Shown piece by piece: positions 1 to 6,824 of a stretch of 36,244 nucleotides of DNA. Source of the DNA: Roseovarius autotrophicus. Lineage in GTDB: Bacteria > Pseudomonadota > Alphaproteobacteria > Rhodobacterales > Rhodobacteraceae. The translations under genes were made by a program, and so were the position numbers. Below the pieces are notes generated by a model. That model was given only the letters and a program-made list of their open reading frames with translations, ran no database searches and was not told the DNA's origin. The DNA lies in NCBI RefSeq assembly GCF_018069895.1, contig NZ_JAGQDH010000025.1, positions 1 through 36,244 of the forward strand, given 5' to 3'. Positions within the stretch are counted from its first letter, which is position 1; each line of letters starts with the position of its first letter.

Positions 1-39
1 CTTTGCCAGATCGACGCCAATGATGGTAACTTCTTTCAC
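1..39 (-). CDS. IS110-family transposase, N-terminal fragment
   Basis: The first 13 codons of a gene running off the left edge read VKEVTIIGVDLAK from a GTG start at 39. This is the characteristic start of IS110-family (DEDD) transposases, in which the Asp after IGV is the first catalytic acid. An AGGAGG Shine-Dalgarno sequence (45-50, minus strand) lies 5 nt before the GTG and fixes the start. Known of the family: these recombinases use a non-coding bridge RNA made from an element end. The rest of the gene is outside the window, so whether it is intact cannot be judged. Confidence 0.8.
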   Translation of the reverse strand, partial: MKEVTIIGVDLAK

Positions 40-116
40 GGATGCCTCCTTCGATTTGCTTGGTTTCAGCGCCCAAAGCTTGGCACATTGCGATGCCGTA
101 GGGGAGGGAGGCATCC
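40..116 (-). repeat. Inverted repeat covering the transposase Shine-Dalgarno
   Basis: GGATGCCTCC at 40-49 is the exact reverse complement of GGAGGCATCC at 107-116, with a 57-nt loop. On the minus-strand transcript the 3' arm contains the AGGAGG Shine-Dalgarno of the transposase. Folding would therefore hide the ribosome binding site in any transcript that begins upstream of 116. The repeat is seen directly; the regulatory role is inferred. Confidence 0.55.
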
Positions 117-193
117 ACTCCATCACCCCAGCGGCATCTCTGGAAATTCTTACTCAATATCAAAATCTTACGTGACCGCCTTGATGGCCAAGC

Positions 194-222
194 TGGATTC
201 CTTCGGGAAGCCAGGGAATCCA
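194..222 (-). ncRNA. Stem-loop in the IS end, candidate part of a bridge RNA
   Basis: TGGATTCC (194-201) and GGAATCCA (215-222) form an 8-bp stem with a 13-nt loop, inside the non-coding end upstream of the IS110 transposase. Bridge RNAs of IS110 elements are built from stem-loops in this position, so this could be one of them. I cannot identify target- or donor-binding loops because neither element boundary is known. Confidence 0.25.
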
Positions 223-314
223 CTTCGCGGAAGCCACTGGCCACCAAAGCCACCTCGGGAAGCCACCCGCGCAGCGACTCGTCAGAAGGCATTGATTCCG
301 GGCGCAAAAATGGA

Positions 315-344
315 TTGACATTTCTAGCCCCCTTGACATATCCC
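315..344 (+). promoter_or_regulatory. Possible promoter upstream of the methyltransferase operon
   Basis: Two consensus -35 hexamers TTGACA occur at 315-320 and 333-338. The first has only a poor -10 match about 17-18 nt downstream (around 338-344). A short inverted repeat GGAGGAA/TTCCTCC (368-374/397-403) lies between here and the gene start at 426. The rest of 117-425 holds no gene I can support. Confidence 0.25.
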
Positions 345-425
345 TTGATCATCGAAGTTTTGCGCCCGGAGGAACCCCCTCGCGGGCGCTTTCGTTTTCC
401 TCCCCCACATCCCGAGCCCCGCCCC

Positions 426-1688
426 ATGGACCTCGTCTTCGCGCCGAGCCAGATCGAAACCTGGCCGATTGCCCGGCTGCGCCCCTATGCCCGCAATGCC
501 AAGATGCATGGCGACGACCAGGTGGCGAAGATCGCCGCCAGCATGGCCAGGTTCGGCTGGACCGTGCCCTGTATGGTCGCCGACGACGGCGAGTTGATCG
601 CAGGCCATGGCCGGGTGCTGGCCGCCACGATGCTGGGGCTGAAGGACGTGCCCGTCATCCGGCTCGGCCATCTCGACGAGACCGAGCGCCGGGCCTATCG
701 CATCGCGGACAATAAGCTCACGGAACTGGGCGAATGGGACGAGGCCATGCTGCGCGACGAGATCGCGGGGCTGCTGGCCGAGGATTTCGATCTGTCGCTT
801 CTGGGCATCAGCGAGGATGACCTCGACGCGCTGCTGCGGGACCCGGAGGCGCTGGGCGGCGATGGCCCGGTCGAGGGCGAGGACGAAGTCCCGGACCTGC
901 CGGTCACGCCGACCTCAGAGCCGGGCGAGCTCTGGCAGCTCGGGCGGCACCGGCTGATCTGCGGCGACAGCACATCCGCTGATGTCGTTGGGCGGCTGTT
1001 GGGTGATGTGAAGCCACTGCTGATGGTCACCGACCCGCCCTATGGCGTCGAGTACGACCCGTCCTGGCGCAACCAGGCCGGCGCGGCCAAGACGAAGCGC
1101 ACCGGCAAGGTGCTCAACGACCACCGCGCCGACTGGCGCGAGGCTTGGGCGCTGTTCCCCGGTGATGTCGCCTATGTCTGGCACGGGGCGCTGCACGCGG
1201 CGACCGTGGCGGATAGTCTGGTGAACTCCGGCTTTGCCATCCGCTCGCAGATCATCTGGGCCAAGGATCGGCTGGTGCTCAGCCGCGGCGATTACCACTG
1301 GCAGCATGAACCCTGCTGGTATGCCGTGCGCGCCAGGGGCAAGGGCCATTGGGCGGGCGACCGCAAGCAGACCACGCTATGGGCCATCGCCAACCGCGAT
1401 CAGGATGCCGACACGGTGCATGGCACGCAGAAGCCGGTCGAATGCATGCGGCGGCCGATCCTGAACAACTCGTCCCCCGGCCAGGCGGTCTATGAACCCT
1501 TCATGGGATCCGGCACGACGCTGATCGCGGCCGAAACCACCGGCCGTATCTGCCTCGGCGTCGAGTTGAACCCCGCCTATGTCGATGTCGCCATCAAGCG
1601 CTGGCAGTCCTTCACCGGCCAGGAGGCGATGCTGGCGGAAACCGGCGAGACCTTCACCGCCCTGAAGGCCAAACGGCTGGCAGCATGA
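426..1688 (+). CDS. ParB-like domain/DNA methyltransferase fusion (DPPY type)
   Basis: This 420-aa protein is a phage-type DNA methyltransferase. Residues about 5-115 form a ParB/sulfiredoxin-like N domain (AGHGR near residues 59-63, then RIADNKLTELGEWD). The C-terminal half is an AdoMet-dependent methyltransferase with DPPYG at 203-207 and FMGSGT at 359-364. That order, catalytic motif before the AdoMet motif, is the beta class, and DPPY favours N6-adenine methylation. The frame is open upstream to 315, but ATG 426 was chosen because its start aligns with the paralogue downstream. The Shine-Dalgarno is weak. It overlaps the next gene by an ATGA. Prophage enzymes of this kind usually protect phage DNA from restriction or alter host methylation; that role and the target sequence are inferred. 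Confidence 0.85.
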   Translation: MDLVFAPSQIETWPIARLRPYARNAKMHGDDQVAKIAASMARFGWTVPCMVADDGELIAGHGRVLAATMLGLKDVPVIRLGHLDETERRAYRIADNKLTELGEWDEAMLRDEIAGLLAEDFDLSLLGISEDDLDALLRDPEALGGDGPVEGEDEVPDLPVTPTSEPGELWQLGRHRLICGDSTSADVVGRLLGDVKPLLMVTDPPYGVEYDPSWRNQAGAAKTKRTGKVLNDHRADWREAWALFPGDVAYVWHGALHAATVADSLVNSGFAIRSQIIWAKDRLVLSRGDYHWQHEPCWYAVRARGKGHWAGDRKQTTLWAIANRDQDADTVHGTQKPVECMRRPILNNSSPGQAVYEPFMGSGTTLIAAETTGRICLGVELNPAYVDVAIKRWQSFTGQEAMLAETGETFTALKAKRLAA

Positions 1689-3061
1689 CCATGCATCTGC
1701 GTCCAAGCCAGATCGCGTTCTGGCCGCTGGACCGCCTCAAACCCTATGCGCGCAATGCCAAGACCCACGACGCCGATCAGGTCGCCAAGATCGCCGCCAG
1801 CATGGCCGAGTTCGGCTGGACTGTTCCCTGCCTTGTCGCGGCCGATGGCAAGCTGATCGCGGGCCATGGGCGCATCCTGGCCGCGGCACAGCTGGGGCTG
1901 GCCGAAGCGCCGGTCATCGTGCTGGACCATCTGACCGAAGCACAGCGCCGGGCCTACCGCATCGCCGACAACAAATTGACCGAGTTGGGCGGCTGGGACG
2001 AGGCCCTGCTGCTGCAGGAATTGCAGGCACTGCTAGCCGAGGATTTCGACCTCGGGCTGATCGGGATCCCCGAAGACGAGCTGGACGCCCTGCTGCACGA
2101 TGCTGACGACGACCGCGCGCCCATCGACGATGACACCGCCGACACCATCCCCGAGGCCCCGGACGACCCGATCACCTGCCCCGGCGACATCTGGCGGCTC
2201 GGGCATCACCGGCTGATCTGCGGCGATGCCACTGATCCGGCCGTGGTGGCGCGGCTGATGGACGGGGCGCAAGCCACGCTGATGTTTACCTCGCCACCCT
2301 ATGCGCAGCAGCGCGACTATGGCGCGGCGAAGGAGAAACTCGGCGATTGGGATGCACTGATGCAAGACGTCTTCGCCGCGGCGCCCGTCACCACCGATGC
2401 CCAGCTGCTGGTCAACCTCGGCCTCGTGCATCGCGATGGCGAGTGGATCCCTTATTGGGAGCACTGGCTTGACTGGATGCGTGCGCAGGGCTGGCGGCGG
2501 TTCGGCTGGTATGTCTGGGACCAGGGGCCGGGCCTACCCGGAGACTGGAACGGGCGGCTCGCCCCGTCGCACGAGTTCATCTTCCACTTCAACCGCCAGC
2601 CGCGGAAGCCGAACAAGACAGTCGAGAGCAAGCACGCAGGCGAAACCCTCGGCGGCGGTGGGCTGCGCGGGGCCGACGGCACGGTCCATCGCAAGACCGG
2701 CTTCGGCAATGCGATCCAGAGCCATCGCATTCCCGACAGCGTGTTCCGCATCATGCGCCACAAGGGCGGGCTGGGCGCTGCCGGTTCGCATCCGGCCGTG
2801 TTCCCCGTGGCGCTGGTCGAGGCGGTGCTGGAGGCCTTCACCGATCCCGGCGGTCTGGTGTTCGAACCGTTCTGCGGCTCCGGTACCCAGCTGATCGCCG
2901 CCGAACGTACCGGACGGCGCTGCTGCGCGGTGGAACTGGATCCTGTCTATTGCGACGTCGCCGTGCGGCGATGGGAGATAGCGACGGGGCGAGCAGCCAA
3001 TCGCATCGTCATGGAGGAGGAAGCACGGAAGCCTGCGCGCCGGTCGAGGAAGCGGTCATGA
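1685..3061 (+). CDS. ParB-like domain/DNA methyltransferase fusion (SPPY type)
   Basis: This 458-aa protein is a paralogue of the preceding gene. The first 130 residues are closely similar (ParB-like fold, AGHGR, RIADNKLTELGGWD), while the catalytic half has diverged. The catalytic motif is TSPPY (S203) rather than DPPY, and the AdoMet motif is FCGSG at 396-400, again in beta-class order. SPPY is more typical of N4-cytosine methyltransferases, so the two enzymes probably modify different bases or sites. It starts at ATG 1685 inside the upstream stop (ATGA); ATG 1691 is also possible. The C-terminal tail is very basic. It overlaps the next gene by an ATGA, making a coupled three-gene unit. The substrate is inferred from the motif only. 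Confidence 0.85.
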   Translation: MTMHLRPSQIAFWPLDRLKPYARNAKTHDADQVAKIAASMAEFGWTVPCLVAADGKLIAGHGRILAAAQLGLAEAPVIVLDHLTEAQRRAYRIADNKLTELGGWDEALLLQELQALLAEDFDLGLIGIPEDELDALLHDADDDRAPIDDDTADTIPEAPDDPITCPGDIWRLGHHRLICGDATDPAVVARLMDGAQATLMFTSPPYAQQRDYGAAKEKLGDWDALMQDVFAAAPVTTDAQLLVNLGLVHRDGEWIPYWEHWLDWMRAQGWRRFGWYVWDQGPGLPGDWNGRLAPSHEFIFHFNRQPRKPNKTVESKHAGETLGGGGLRGADGTVHRKTGFGNAIQSHRIPDSVFRIMRHKGGLGAAGSHPAVFPVALVEAVLEAFTDPGGLVFEPFCGSGTQLIAAERTGRRCCAVELDPVYCDVAVRRWEIATGRAANRIVMEEEARKPARRSRKRS

Positions 3062-3267
3062 CGCAGTCGCGCCGCATGTCGCTGATCGAGGCCATCACCA
3101 ATGTCGCCGTGGGCTATGCGCTGGCCGTCGTGACGCAGATCGTGGTGTTCCCATGGTTTGGCCTGCATCCGAGCCTTGGCGAGAACCTGGCGCTGGGCGG
3201 GGTCTTCACCGCGATCTCCCTGATCCGGGGCTACGCGCTGCGCAGGCTGTTCGAGCGATTTCGTTGA
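3058..3267 (+). CDS. Small two-helix membrane protein (DUF7220-like)
   Basis: This 69-aa protein starts at ATG 3058, overlapping the stop of the methyltransferase by ATGA. Two hydrophobic segments (about residues 12-34 and 42-60) flank a short loop containing a PWFGL motif, and the C-terminus is basic (YALRRLFERFR). Similar small proteins are common in rhodobacterial phages, and I think they belong to DUF7220, though the family name is from memory. The frame continues upstream to 2950, but the coupled ATG is the natural start. Function is unknown. Coupling to the methyltransferases suggests co-expression rather than a shared reaction. Confidence 0.65.
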   Translation: MTQSRRMSLIEAITNVAVGYALAVVTQIVVFPWFGLHPSLGENLALGGVFTAISLIRGYALRRLFERFR

Positions 3268-3494
3268 CGTCGCGTTCGCAGTTCTCTACCTTTCCTTCAA
3301 ACGAAGGCCCCGACAAAGGCTTTGACGGAGCAAAAGTTCCCTCAGGTTGGCAGGATCATCCCTGACGACATCGTTGTACGGACTGCGGAACCACGATCAA
3401 TCGGGTCTCGCGCGAGCATGAGCTTCCCGCCGGGGAGCGCCCGCCTTGGGCGCCGCGCATTCGCTTCTCACGAAGTTGAATGGAGGCCCTGTAG

Positions 3495-3890
3495 ATGGGA
3501 AAGCTTTCGAATATTCGTCGAACCATGATGCTGGCGCAGGAGGGGCGGTGCTACTACTGCGACCTGCCGATGTGGGATCCGGAACTGGGTCATGCCGTGC
3601 CGGAAATCTGCCGGGCACCCGCCATGCGGAGATATCTCCGCTGCACCGCCGAGCATCTGCACCCTCGATCCGAGGGCGGTGCTGACACGCCGGGCAACAT
3701 TGTCGCGGCATGCTGGTACTGCAACACAAGGCGCCATCACAGGAAGGCGCCACCCTCCCCGGACGTCCATCGCGCGCGCGTCCAGGAAAGAATGGCACAA
3801 GGGAAATGGCTGGCCGCGCAGTTGAAACAGATCAGCGCATCGGTCGGCCCGTGCGCGAAGCTCCAACGGGGCGTGCCGCTGCGGCCATGA
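3495..3890 (+). CDS. HNH endonuclease
   Basis: This 131-aa protein has the zinc-bound HNH (beta-beta-alpha metal) nuclease fold. The pairs C19xxC22 and C73xxC76 bind structural zinc. E53-H54 with H56, N68 and the His81/82 region supply the HNH catalytic set (AEHLHPRSEGG followed by GNIVAACWYCN). A GGAGG sequence 8 nt upstream supports ATG 3495. It is preceded by about 227 bases without a gene and ends directly against the stop of the convergent gene at 3891. HNH proteins near phage packaging genes can assist terminase cleavage, but this one lies about 3 kb from the terminase, beside methyltransferases. A homing or restriction-like role is equally possible. Confidence 0.85.
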   Translation: MGKLSNIRRTMMLAQEGRCYYCDLPMWDPELGHAVPEICRAPAMRRYLRCTAEHLHPRSEGGADTPGNIVAACWYCNTRRHHRKAPPSPDVHRARVQERMAQGKWLAAQLKQISASVGPCAKLQRGVPLRP

Positions 3891-4457
3891 TCAGCGGAGA
3901 GAGTAGACGGTCCCCCTGCCCTCGACTTTCTCGGCGGTGACAGGCAGGCCCAGCTTCTTCTTCAGCGCCCCTGAAATCATGCCCCTCGCGGTGTGTGGTT
4001 GCCACGACGTTGCCTCGACGATCTCGGCGATGGACGCACCCTCGGGTCGCTGAATGAGTGCGATAATCTCCGCCTGCTTGGTGCCGACGCGGATGGCGAC
4101 CGGCTTCGGCGCCTCGGTCTCCCCGGTCGTCGGCGCAGGGTTTGCGTCCGTCTGCGGCTTCGCCTTCCGCGCGCTGGCGACGGCGCTGACCGCCACCGGC
4201 TCGATCCCGATGGCCTCCAGACCGGCTTCTGTGGCGATCAGCGTGGTCCCAAAGCCATCTCCGGTCTCGCGCCAGAGCGGCTCGCGGCGGCGGAGGTCGG
4301 CATCGACCTCTTCCAACCAGCCGCGCGTGATCATCGCGGCGACCGCCTTCTGCGCGGCGGCGCCATGCAAGCCTTCGGGCAGCGGCATGGCCAGATTGCC
4401 GGGGCGGCTGGCGGCGCGGCTGAGAATGAGGATCTGGGTGTCTGTGAGTTTGGGCAT
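3891..4457 (-). CDS. DUF3489 domain protein
   Basis: This 188-aa protein has two parts. Residues 1-85 (LTDTQILILSRAASRP and following) resemble a winged-helix-like unit. The C-terminal 65 residues (GTKQAEIIALIQRPEGASI and following, ending near GRGTVYSL) match the DUF3489 domain, also helix-turn-helix-like. They are joined by an Ala/Pro/Thr-rich linker (about 90-120). AGGAGG 5 nt before ATG 4457 supports the start. It is the last gene of the minus-strand accessory cluster and its stop abuts the HNH gene. DUF3489 proteins are common in alphaproteobacterial prophages and recombinase islands but have no known function; DNA binding is inferred from the apparent fold. Confidence 0.8.
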   Translation of the reverse strand: MPKLTDTQILILSRAASRPGNLAMPLPEGLHGAAAQKAVAAMITRGWLEEVDADLRRREPLWRETGDGFGTTLIATEAGLEAIGIEPVAVSAVASARKAKPQTDANPAPTTGETEAPKPVAIRVGTKQAEIIALIQRPEGASIAEIVEATSWQPHTARGMISGALKKKLGLPVTAEKVEGRGTVYSLR

Positions 4458-4494
4458 CGTGGCCTCCTGTCGTGATGGGGAGAAAGGGTCTGGG

Positions 4495-4896
4495 TCAGTC
4501 GCTCTCAGCCATGCTTGCGGCGACCGAAAAATGCTGAACCCAGCCGGTCAAGTAGGGCAGGCCTGCGGGGATCCCGTCCTCTCGCTCGGTCTTTCGGCTG
4601 ATGCGCCAGTCCTGCCAGCGGCGGATCGCAGAGGCGATGGCGGGCTCGGGCGCGATGTTGCAGCCGGTCATGTTGCTGACGACGTCGTCGGCGAAATGGC
4701 GGCCCATCCGGCTGTCAAGAAAGTCGCGGATGCCGATCATCTCGTCTTCGCTGTCGGCGCGGATGGCCTCGGCGATCATGCCGGAGGCCAGCGCCCAGAC
4801 TTCCGCGCTGCGCCGGTCGCGCAGGGGGCAGACCGTGATGGTGCCGAAGAAACCGAAATCCTCGTTGCGGCTGGGCAGGATGGCAGGCGTGGTCAT
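4495..4896 (-). CDS. Phage accessory protein of unknown function
   Basis: This 133-aa protein starts MTTPAILPSRNEDFGFFGTI. I do not recognise a family. It contains AEAIRADSEDEMIGIRDFLDSRMGRHFADDVV, a stretch that looks helical and acidic, and is soluble throughout with no signal peptide. The frame is open upstream to 4983, but the N-terminal extension is composed unlike the rest, and GGAG 8 nt before ATG 4896 supports the shorter form. It lies 37 bases upstream of the DUF3489 gene on the same strand. Confidence 0.65.
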   Translation of the reverse strand: MTTPAILPSRNEDFGFFGTITVCPLRDRRSAEVWALASGMIAEAIRADSEDEMIGIRDFLDSRMGRHFADDVVSNMTGCNIAPEPAIASAIRRWQDWRISRKTEREDGIPAGLPYLTGWVQHFSVAASMAESD

Positions 4897-4999
4897 GGCA
4901 GGGGCTCCGTATGGTGAGTTGCATCGTTTCCGTGAGACAACCATCACTCCAGTGCCCCGGTTATCGTAGGCAATTATGAGCAATTTCAGTGCTTTCTGA

Positions 5000-5365
5000 T
5001 CATTCGATCCGATGATAATCGATCAGCGCGGCCTGTTCCTCCGCGTGGCGCTGAGCGGCATCTGGCGGATCGCGGCGGGAATTGACGAGGGCCACGAAGA
5101 GCGCCCGGGCGACGGCCGCCACCTCGTCGGCCCCGGCGCTGGTCAGGTCGGCATCGTGGATGGCAATGGCCTCGCCCAGATCGGTGAGCGCATAGAGCGT
5201 CGCGAACTCCGCCTCACTCGGGTCGCAGGTTTCGGTCTCACGGTCATCCGGGCTGACCGCCATGCTGCCGCAGAAGCGCAGGTCGATGCCGATGGCGCAT
5301 TCGCGGCGGATCAGGTCGTCGAGGGACACGCCCTCGGGCAGGCAGTTCAGGGAGGGATTGGTCAT
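5000..5365 (-). CDS. Phage accessory protein of unknown function
   Basis: This 121-aa acidic, soluble protein (MTNPSLNCLPEGVSLDDLIRR and following) belongs to no family I recognise. It has three Cys and a central Ala-rich helical segment (AGADEVAAVARALFVALVNSRRD). The ATG overlaps the stop of the upstream gene by ATGA, so translation is probably coupled. A gap of about 100 bases separates it from the next gene downstream. Confidence 0.65.
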   Translation of the reverse strand: MTNPSLNCLPEGVSLDDLIRRECAIGIDLRFCGSMAVSPDDRETETCDPSEAEFATLYALTDLGEAIAIHDADLTSAGADEVAAVARALFVALVNSRRDPPDAAQRHAEEQAALIDYHRIE

Positions 5366-5667
5366 TGGGCGGATCCTTCGGGCGCGTGGGTTTCGGGATC
5401 AAATTCCACCCATTTCCCGTCCCGCCAGATGTAGAGATGGCCGAACTGGCAAGTCGGGCGCGGCAGGATCGGGGGCTCGCGGGGCGGGTCGAAGCAGTCG
5501 AGTTCGTCGGCCCGGACCTGTCGGATTTCGCGGGCCTCGAGGATGTCCTCGGGCGTCCACGGGGCCAGCGCTGGCAGCATGTGCTCGGGATAGCCGTCAT
5601 AATGGCAATAGATCTGTGCCCATTCATCTGGCCCGATCTGGATCGCGATTTGCGCGCGTGTGCTCAT
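5362..5667 (-). CDS. Conserved phage protein, MSTRAQIAI type
   Basis: This 101-aa protein begins MSTRAQIAIQIGPDEWAQIY, followed by CHYDGYPEHMLPAL. I know this N-terminus from many small conserved proteins of phages and mobile elements, none of known function. The tail is acidic and aromatic (YIWRDGKWVEFDP). GGAG 6 nt before ATG 5667 supports the start. It is coupled by ATGA overlap to the gene at 5000-5365. Its role may be in counter-defence or host takeover because of the company it keeps, but nothing in the sequence proves that. Confidence 0.7.
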   Translation of the reverse strand: MSTRAQIAIQIGPDEWAQIYCHYDGYPEHMLPALAPWTPEDILEAREIRQVRADELDCFDPPREPPILPRPTCQFGHLYIWRDGKWVEFDPETHAPEGSAQ

Positions 5668-5691
5668 GTTGGTCTCCGTTTCGGGGGCGTC

Positions 5692-5904
5692 TCAGATCAG
5701 CCCGTGCTGCTGCAGGACCGGCACGACATCGGCCAGCTCAACGGTCTGGCAGTCGATGCCGATCCGCCCGGCCATCTCGAAAACCTCAGCGTTCAGGCTC
5801 CGGTCATTGAGATGGCCCTGCAGCGCGGCGGTGCTCATGGCCTGAACGAAGCGGGTGCGGTCGATGAAGATGCGGGTCGTGTCGGAAGTGGTGGCGATGG
5901 CCAT
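5692..5904 (-). CDS. Small phage accessory protein of unknown function
   Basis: This 70-aa protein (MAIATTSDTTRIFIDRTRF and following) has a mixed helix/strand pattern, no membrane segment and no recognised motif. AAGGA 7 nt before ATG 5904 supports the start. It lies 24 bases from the next gene downstream and 12 bases from the gene upstream, consistent with one transcript. Confidence 0.6.
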   Translation of the reverse strand: MAIATTSDTTRIFIDRTRFVQAMSTAALQGHLNDRSLNAEVFEMAGRIGIDCQTVELADVVPVLQQHGLI

Positions 5905-5916
5905 GATCTGGTCCTT

Positions 5917-6132
5917 TCAAGATTGGGTGGTGGGGGTTTCCGCCCCGGCGCTGCGGCCCGCCTCAAAAGCGGCCTCCAGCGCCGAGCGCACGGCCCAGAC
6001 GGCATGTTCGTGGAAATCGAGCCGGTCCCAGTTCCAGGTCTCGAGGGTTTCAAGGAAGAGGTGACGCTCGGCGATTTGCAACAGCAGGGCATCGCGCGCG
6101 GCATTCGGATCAGCGGGCTTGCGCTTTGCCAT
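5917..6132 (-). CDS. Small helical phage protein of unknown function
   Basis: This 71-aa protein (MAKRKPADPNAARDALLLQ and following) is predicted to be almost wholly helical, with a basic N-terminus and an acidic middle. ATG 6132 was preferred to the GTG at 6138 because GGAGG lies 7 nt before the ATG. It is separated by 2 bases from the end of the upstream gene. I recognise no family. Confidence 0.6.
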   Translation of the reverse strand: MAKRKPADPNAARDALLLQIAERHLFLETLETWNWDRLDFHEHAVWAVRSALEAAFEAGRSAGAETPTTQS

Positions 6133-6134
6133 GG

Positions 6135-6353
6135 TCACTCCTCCCAGACGTGCTCAGGGTGGGTGGTGCGCGCGCGGGCGTCCTCGCGCATCATCTCGTG
6201 GGCCTTGGCCATCTCGACCATCCCGTCGGCCTGGCTCATCCGCCCCGACATCACCTCGTCCATCACCCGGTTGACGCGCTCCTGCGCCGGGCTGGTGTGA
6301 TCCCGCCACCCCTCGCTCATCGAGCTGTGTCCCATTCTTTCCTGTGCGCGCAT
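6135..6353 (-). CDS. Small hydrophilic phage protein, first gene of the accessory cluster
   Basis: This 72-aa protein (MRAQERMGHSSMSEGWRDH and following) is Met-, Glu- and Arg-rich and probably helical (QERVNRVMDEVMSGRMSQADGMVEMAKAHEMM, in part). ATG 6353 is preceded by GGAGAG with 4 nt spacing. The frame stays open to 6431, but that part overlaps a hairpin and lacks a Shine-Dalgarno. It is the promoter-proximal gene of the seven-gene minus-strand cluster. Function is unknown. Confidence 0.55.
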   Translation of the reverse strand: MRAQERMGHSSMSEGWRDHTSPAQERVNRVMDEVMSGRMSQADGMVEMAKAHEMMREDARARTTHPEHVWEE

Positions 6354-6375
6354 GGTTCTCTCCGATCCTTGTCCA

Positions 6376-6396
6376 AGGGGTGCGATGCACCCTTTT
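6376..6396. promoter_or_regulatory. Hairpin between divergent operons
   Basis: GGGTGC (6378-6383) and GCACCC (6387-6392) form a tight stem with a GAT loop, followed on the plus strand by TTTT. It lies 25 bases upstream of the first minus-strand accessory gene, in its probable leader. It could be an operator, an attenuator, or on the plus strand a weak rho-independent terminator. The remainder of 6397-6492 shows nothing else I can name. Confidence 0.35.
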
Positions 6397-6492
6397 CCTG
6401 TCACAATGAATCGCTCTAACGGGGAGAGCAATCAACTGATGATGAAGCGTATTTCTGTTTAATTCCAATCTATTGAGGATCATCACAGCACC

Positions 6493-6588
6493 ATGGAAGG
6501 CATGTCCGAGCGCGCCTATGCCGGTCGCCAAAGGACGCGAAAACGCGGCTTGGCAAAATTTGGCAAAGAGGCTATATCAGAAGCATGA
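6493..6588 (+). pseudogene. Truncated duplicate of the small terminase start
   Basis: A 31-codon frame begins MEGMSERAYA, identical in its first ten residues to the small terminase subunit at 7170, then diverges completely and stops at TGA 6586-6588. The two copies share about 30 of 37 bases at the start. The stop overlaps the ATG of the antitoxin gene (ATGA), so translation of this remnant could couple to the antitoxin. The likeliest explanation is insertion of the toxin-antitoxin module into the small terminase start, with partial duplication restoring an intact copy downstream. Confidence 0.6.
6550..6578 (+). promoter_or_regulatory. Possible promoter of the toxin-antitoxin/terminase transcript
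   Basis: TTGGCA (6550-6555) and TATATC (6573-6578) are spaced 17 bases apart just before the antitoxin ATG at 6585. TTGGCAAA is repeated at 6560-6567, and such a repeat could be an operator for the ribbon-helix-helix antitoxin. If used, the transcript would be almost leaderless. Confidence 0.3.
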
Positions 6589-6824
6589 GCACCATGAACA
6601 TCTCTCTGCCCGAGACCCTGAAATCCTATGTCGATGAACAGGTGGCTGGCCGTGGCTACGGCACCTCAAGCGAATATGTGCGCGAGCTGATCCGCAAGGA
6701 TCAGGACCGTCAGGCCCTGCGCGGCCTGCTGCTCGAGGGCGCGACGTCCTCGATCGGCACCCCGGCGGACGCGGATTACTTTGCCAGCCTCCGTGCGGAT
6801 ATCTCCGGGCGCGGCAAGGCGTGA
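6585..6824 (+). CDS. parD: ParD-family antitoxin
   Basis: This 79-aa protein is a type II antitoxin. The N-terminus (MNISLPETLKSYVDEQV) gives the beta strand and helix of a ribbon-helix-helix DNA-binding domain, and GTSSEYVRELIR is typical of ParD. The C-terminal tail (GTPADADYFASLR) is the usual toxin-wrapping segment. ParD neutralises ParE by direct binding and represses its own promoter with it. ATG 6585 overlaps the stop of the upstream remnant; ATG 6594 is an alternative. Its stop overlaps the toxin start (TGATG), the usual coupled order. Confidence 0.9.
   Translation: MSTMNISLPETLKSYVDEQVAGRGYGTSSEYVRELIRKDQDRQALRGLLLEGATSSIGTPADADYFASLRADISGRGKA

Larger units (their letters stand above)
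1..300 (-). mobile_element. IS110-family element, end adjoining the transposase start
   Basis: The transposase start at 39 is preceded on its own strand by about 260-380 bases without a convincing gene. IS110 elements typically have such a long non-coding end, which in the IS110 group encodes the bridge RNA. The stretch shows a 10-bp inverted repeat (40-49/107-116), an 8-bp hairpin (194-201/215-222), and three copies of GGAAGCCA (206-213, 229-236, 258-265). The outer boundary is not visible because IS110 elements lack classical terminal inverted repeats, so 300 is only an estimate. Confidence 0.5.

Noticed and set aside
206..265. Three GGAAGCCA copies as a possible CRISPR or iteron array
   Set aside because: Units are only 8 bases, with uneven spacing (23 and 29) and no conserved spacers; more likely part of RNA secondary structure.
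88..318. A 76-codon plus-strand frame in the IS end
   Set aside because: Low-complexity Pro/Arg/Lys-rich sequence with no Shine-Dalgarno, lying in the non-coding end of the IS.
3268..3494. Possible small gene between the membrane protein and HNH genes
   Set aside because: Frames here are short, lack a Shine-Dalgarno and resemble no protein; I treat it as non-coding.
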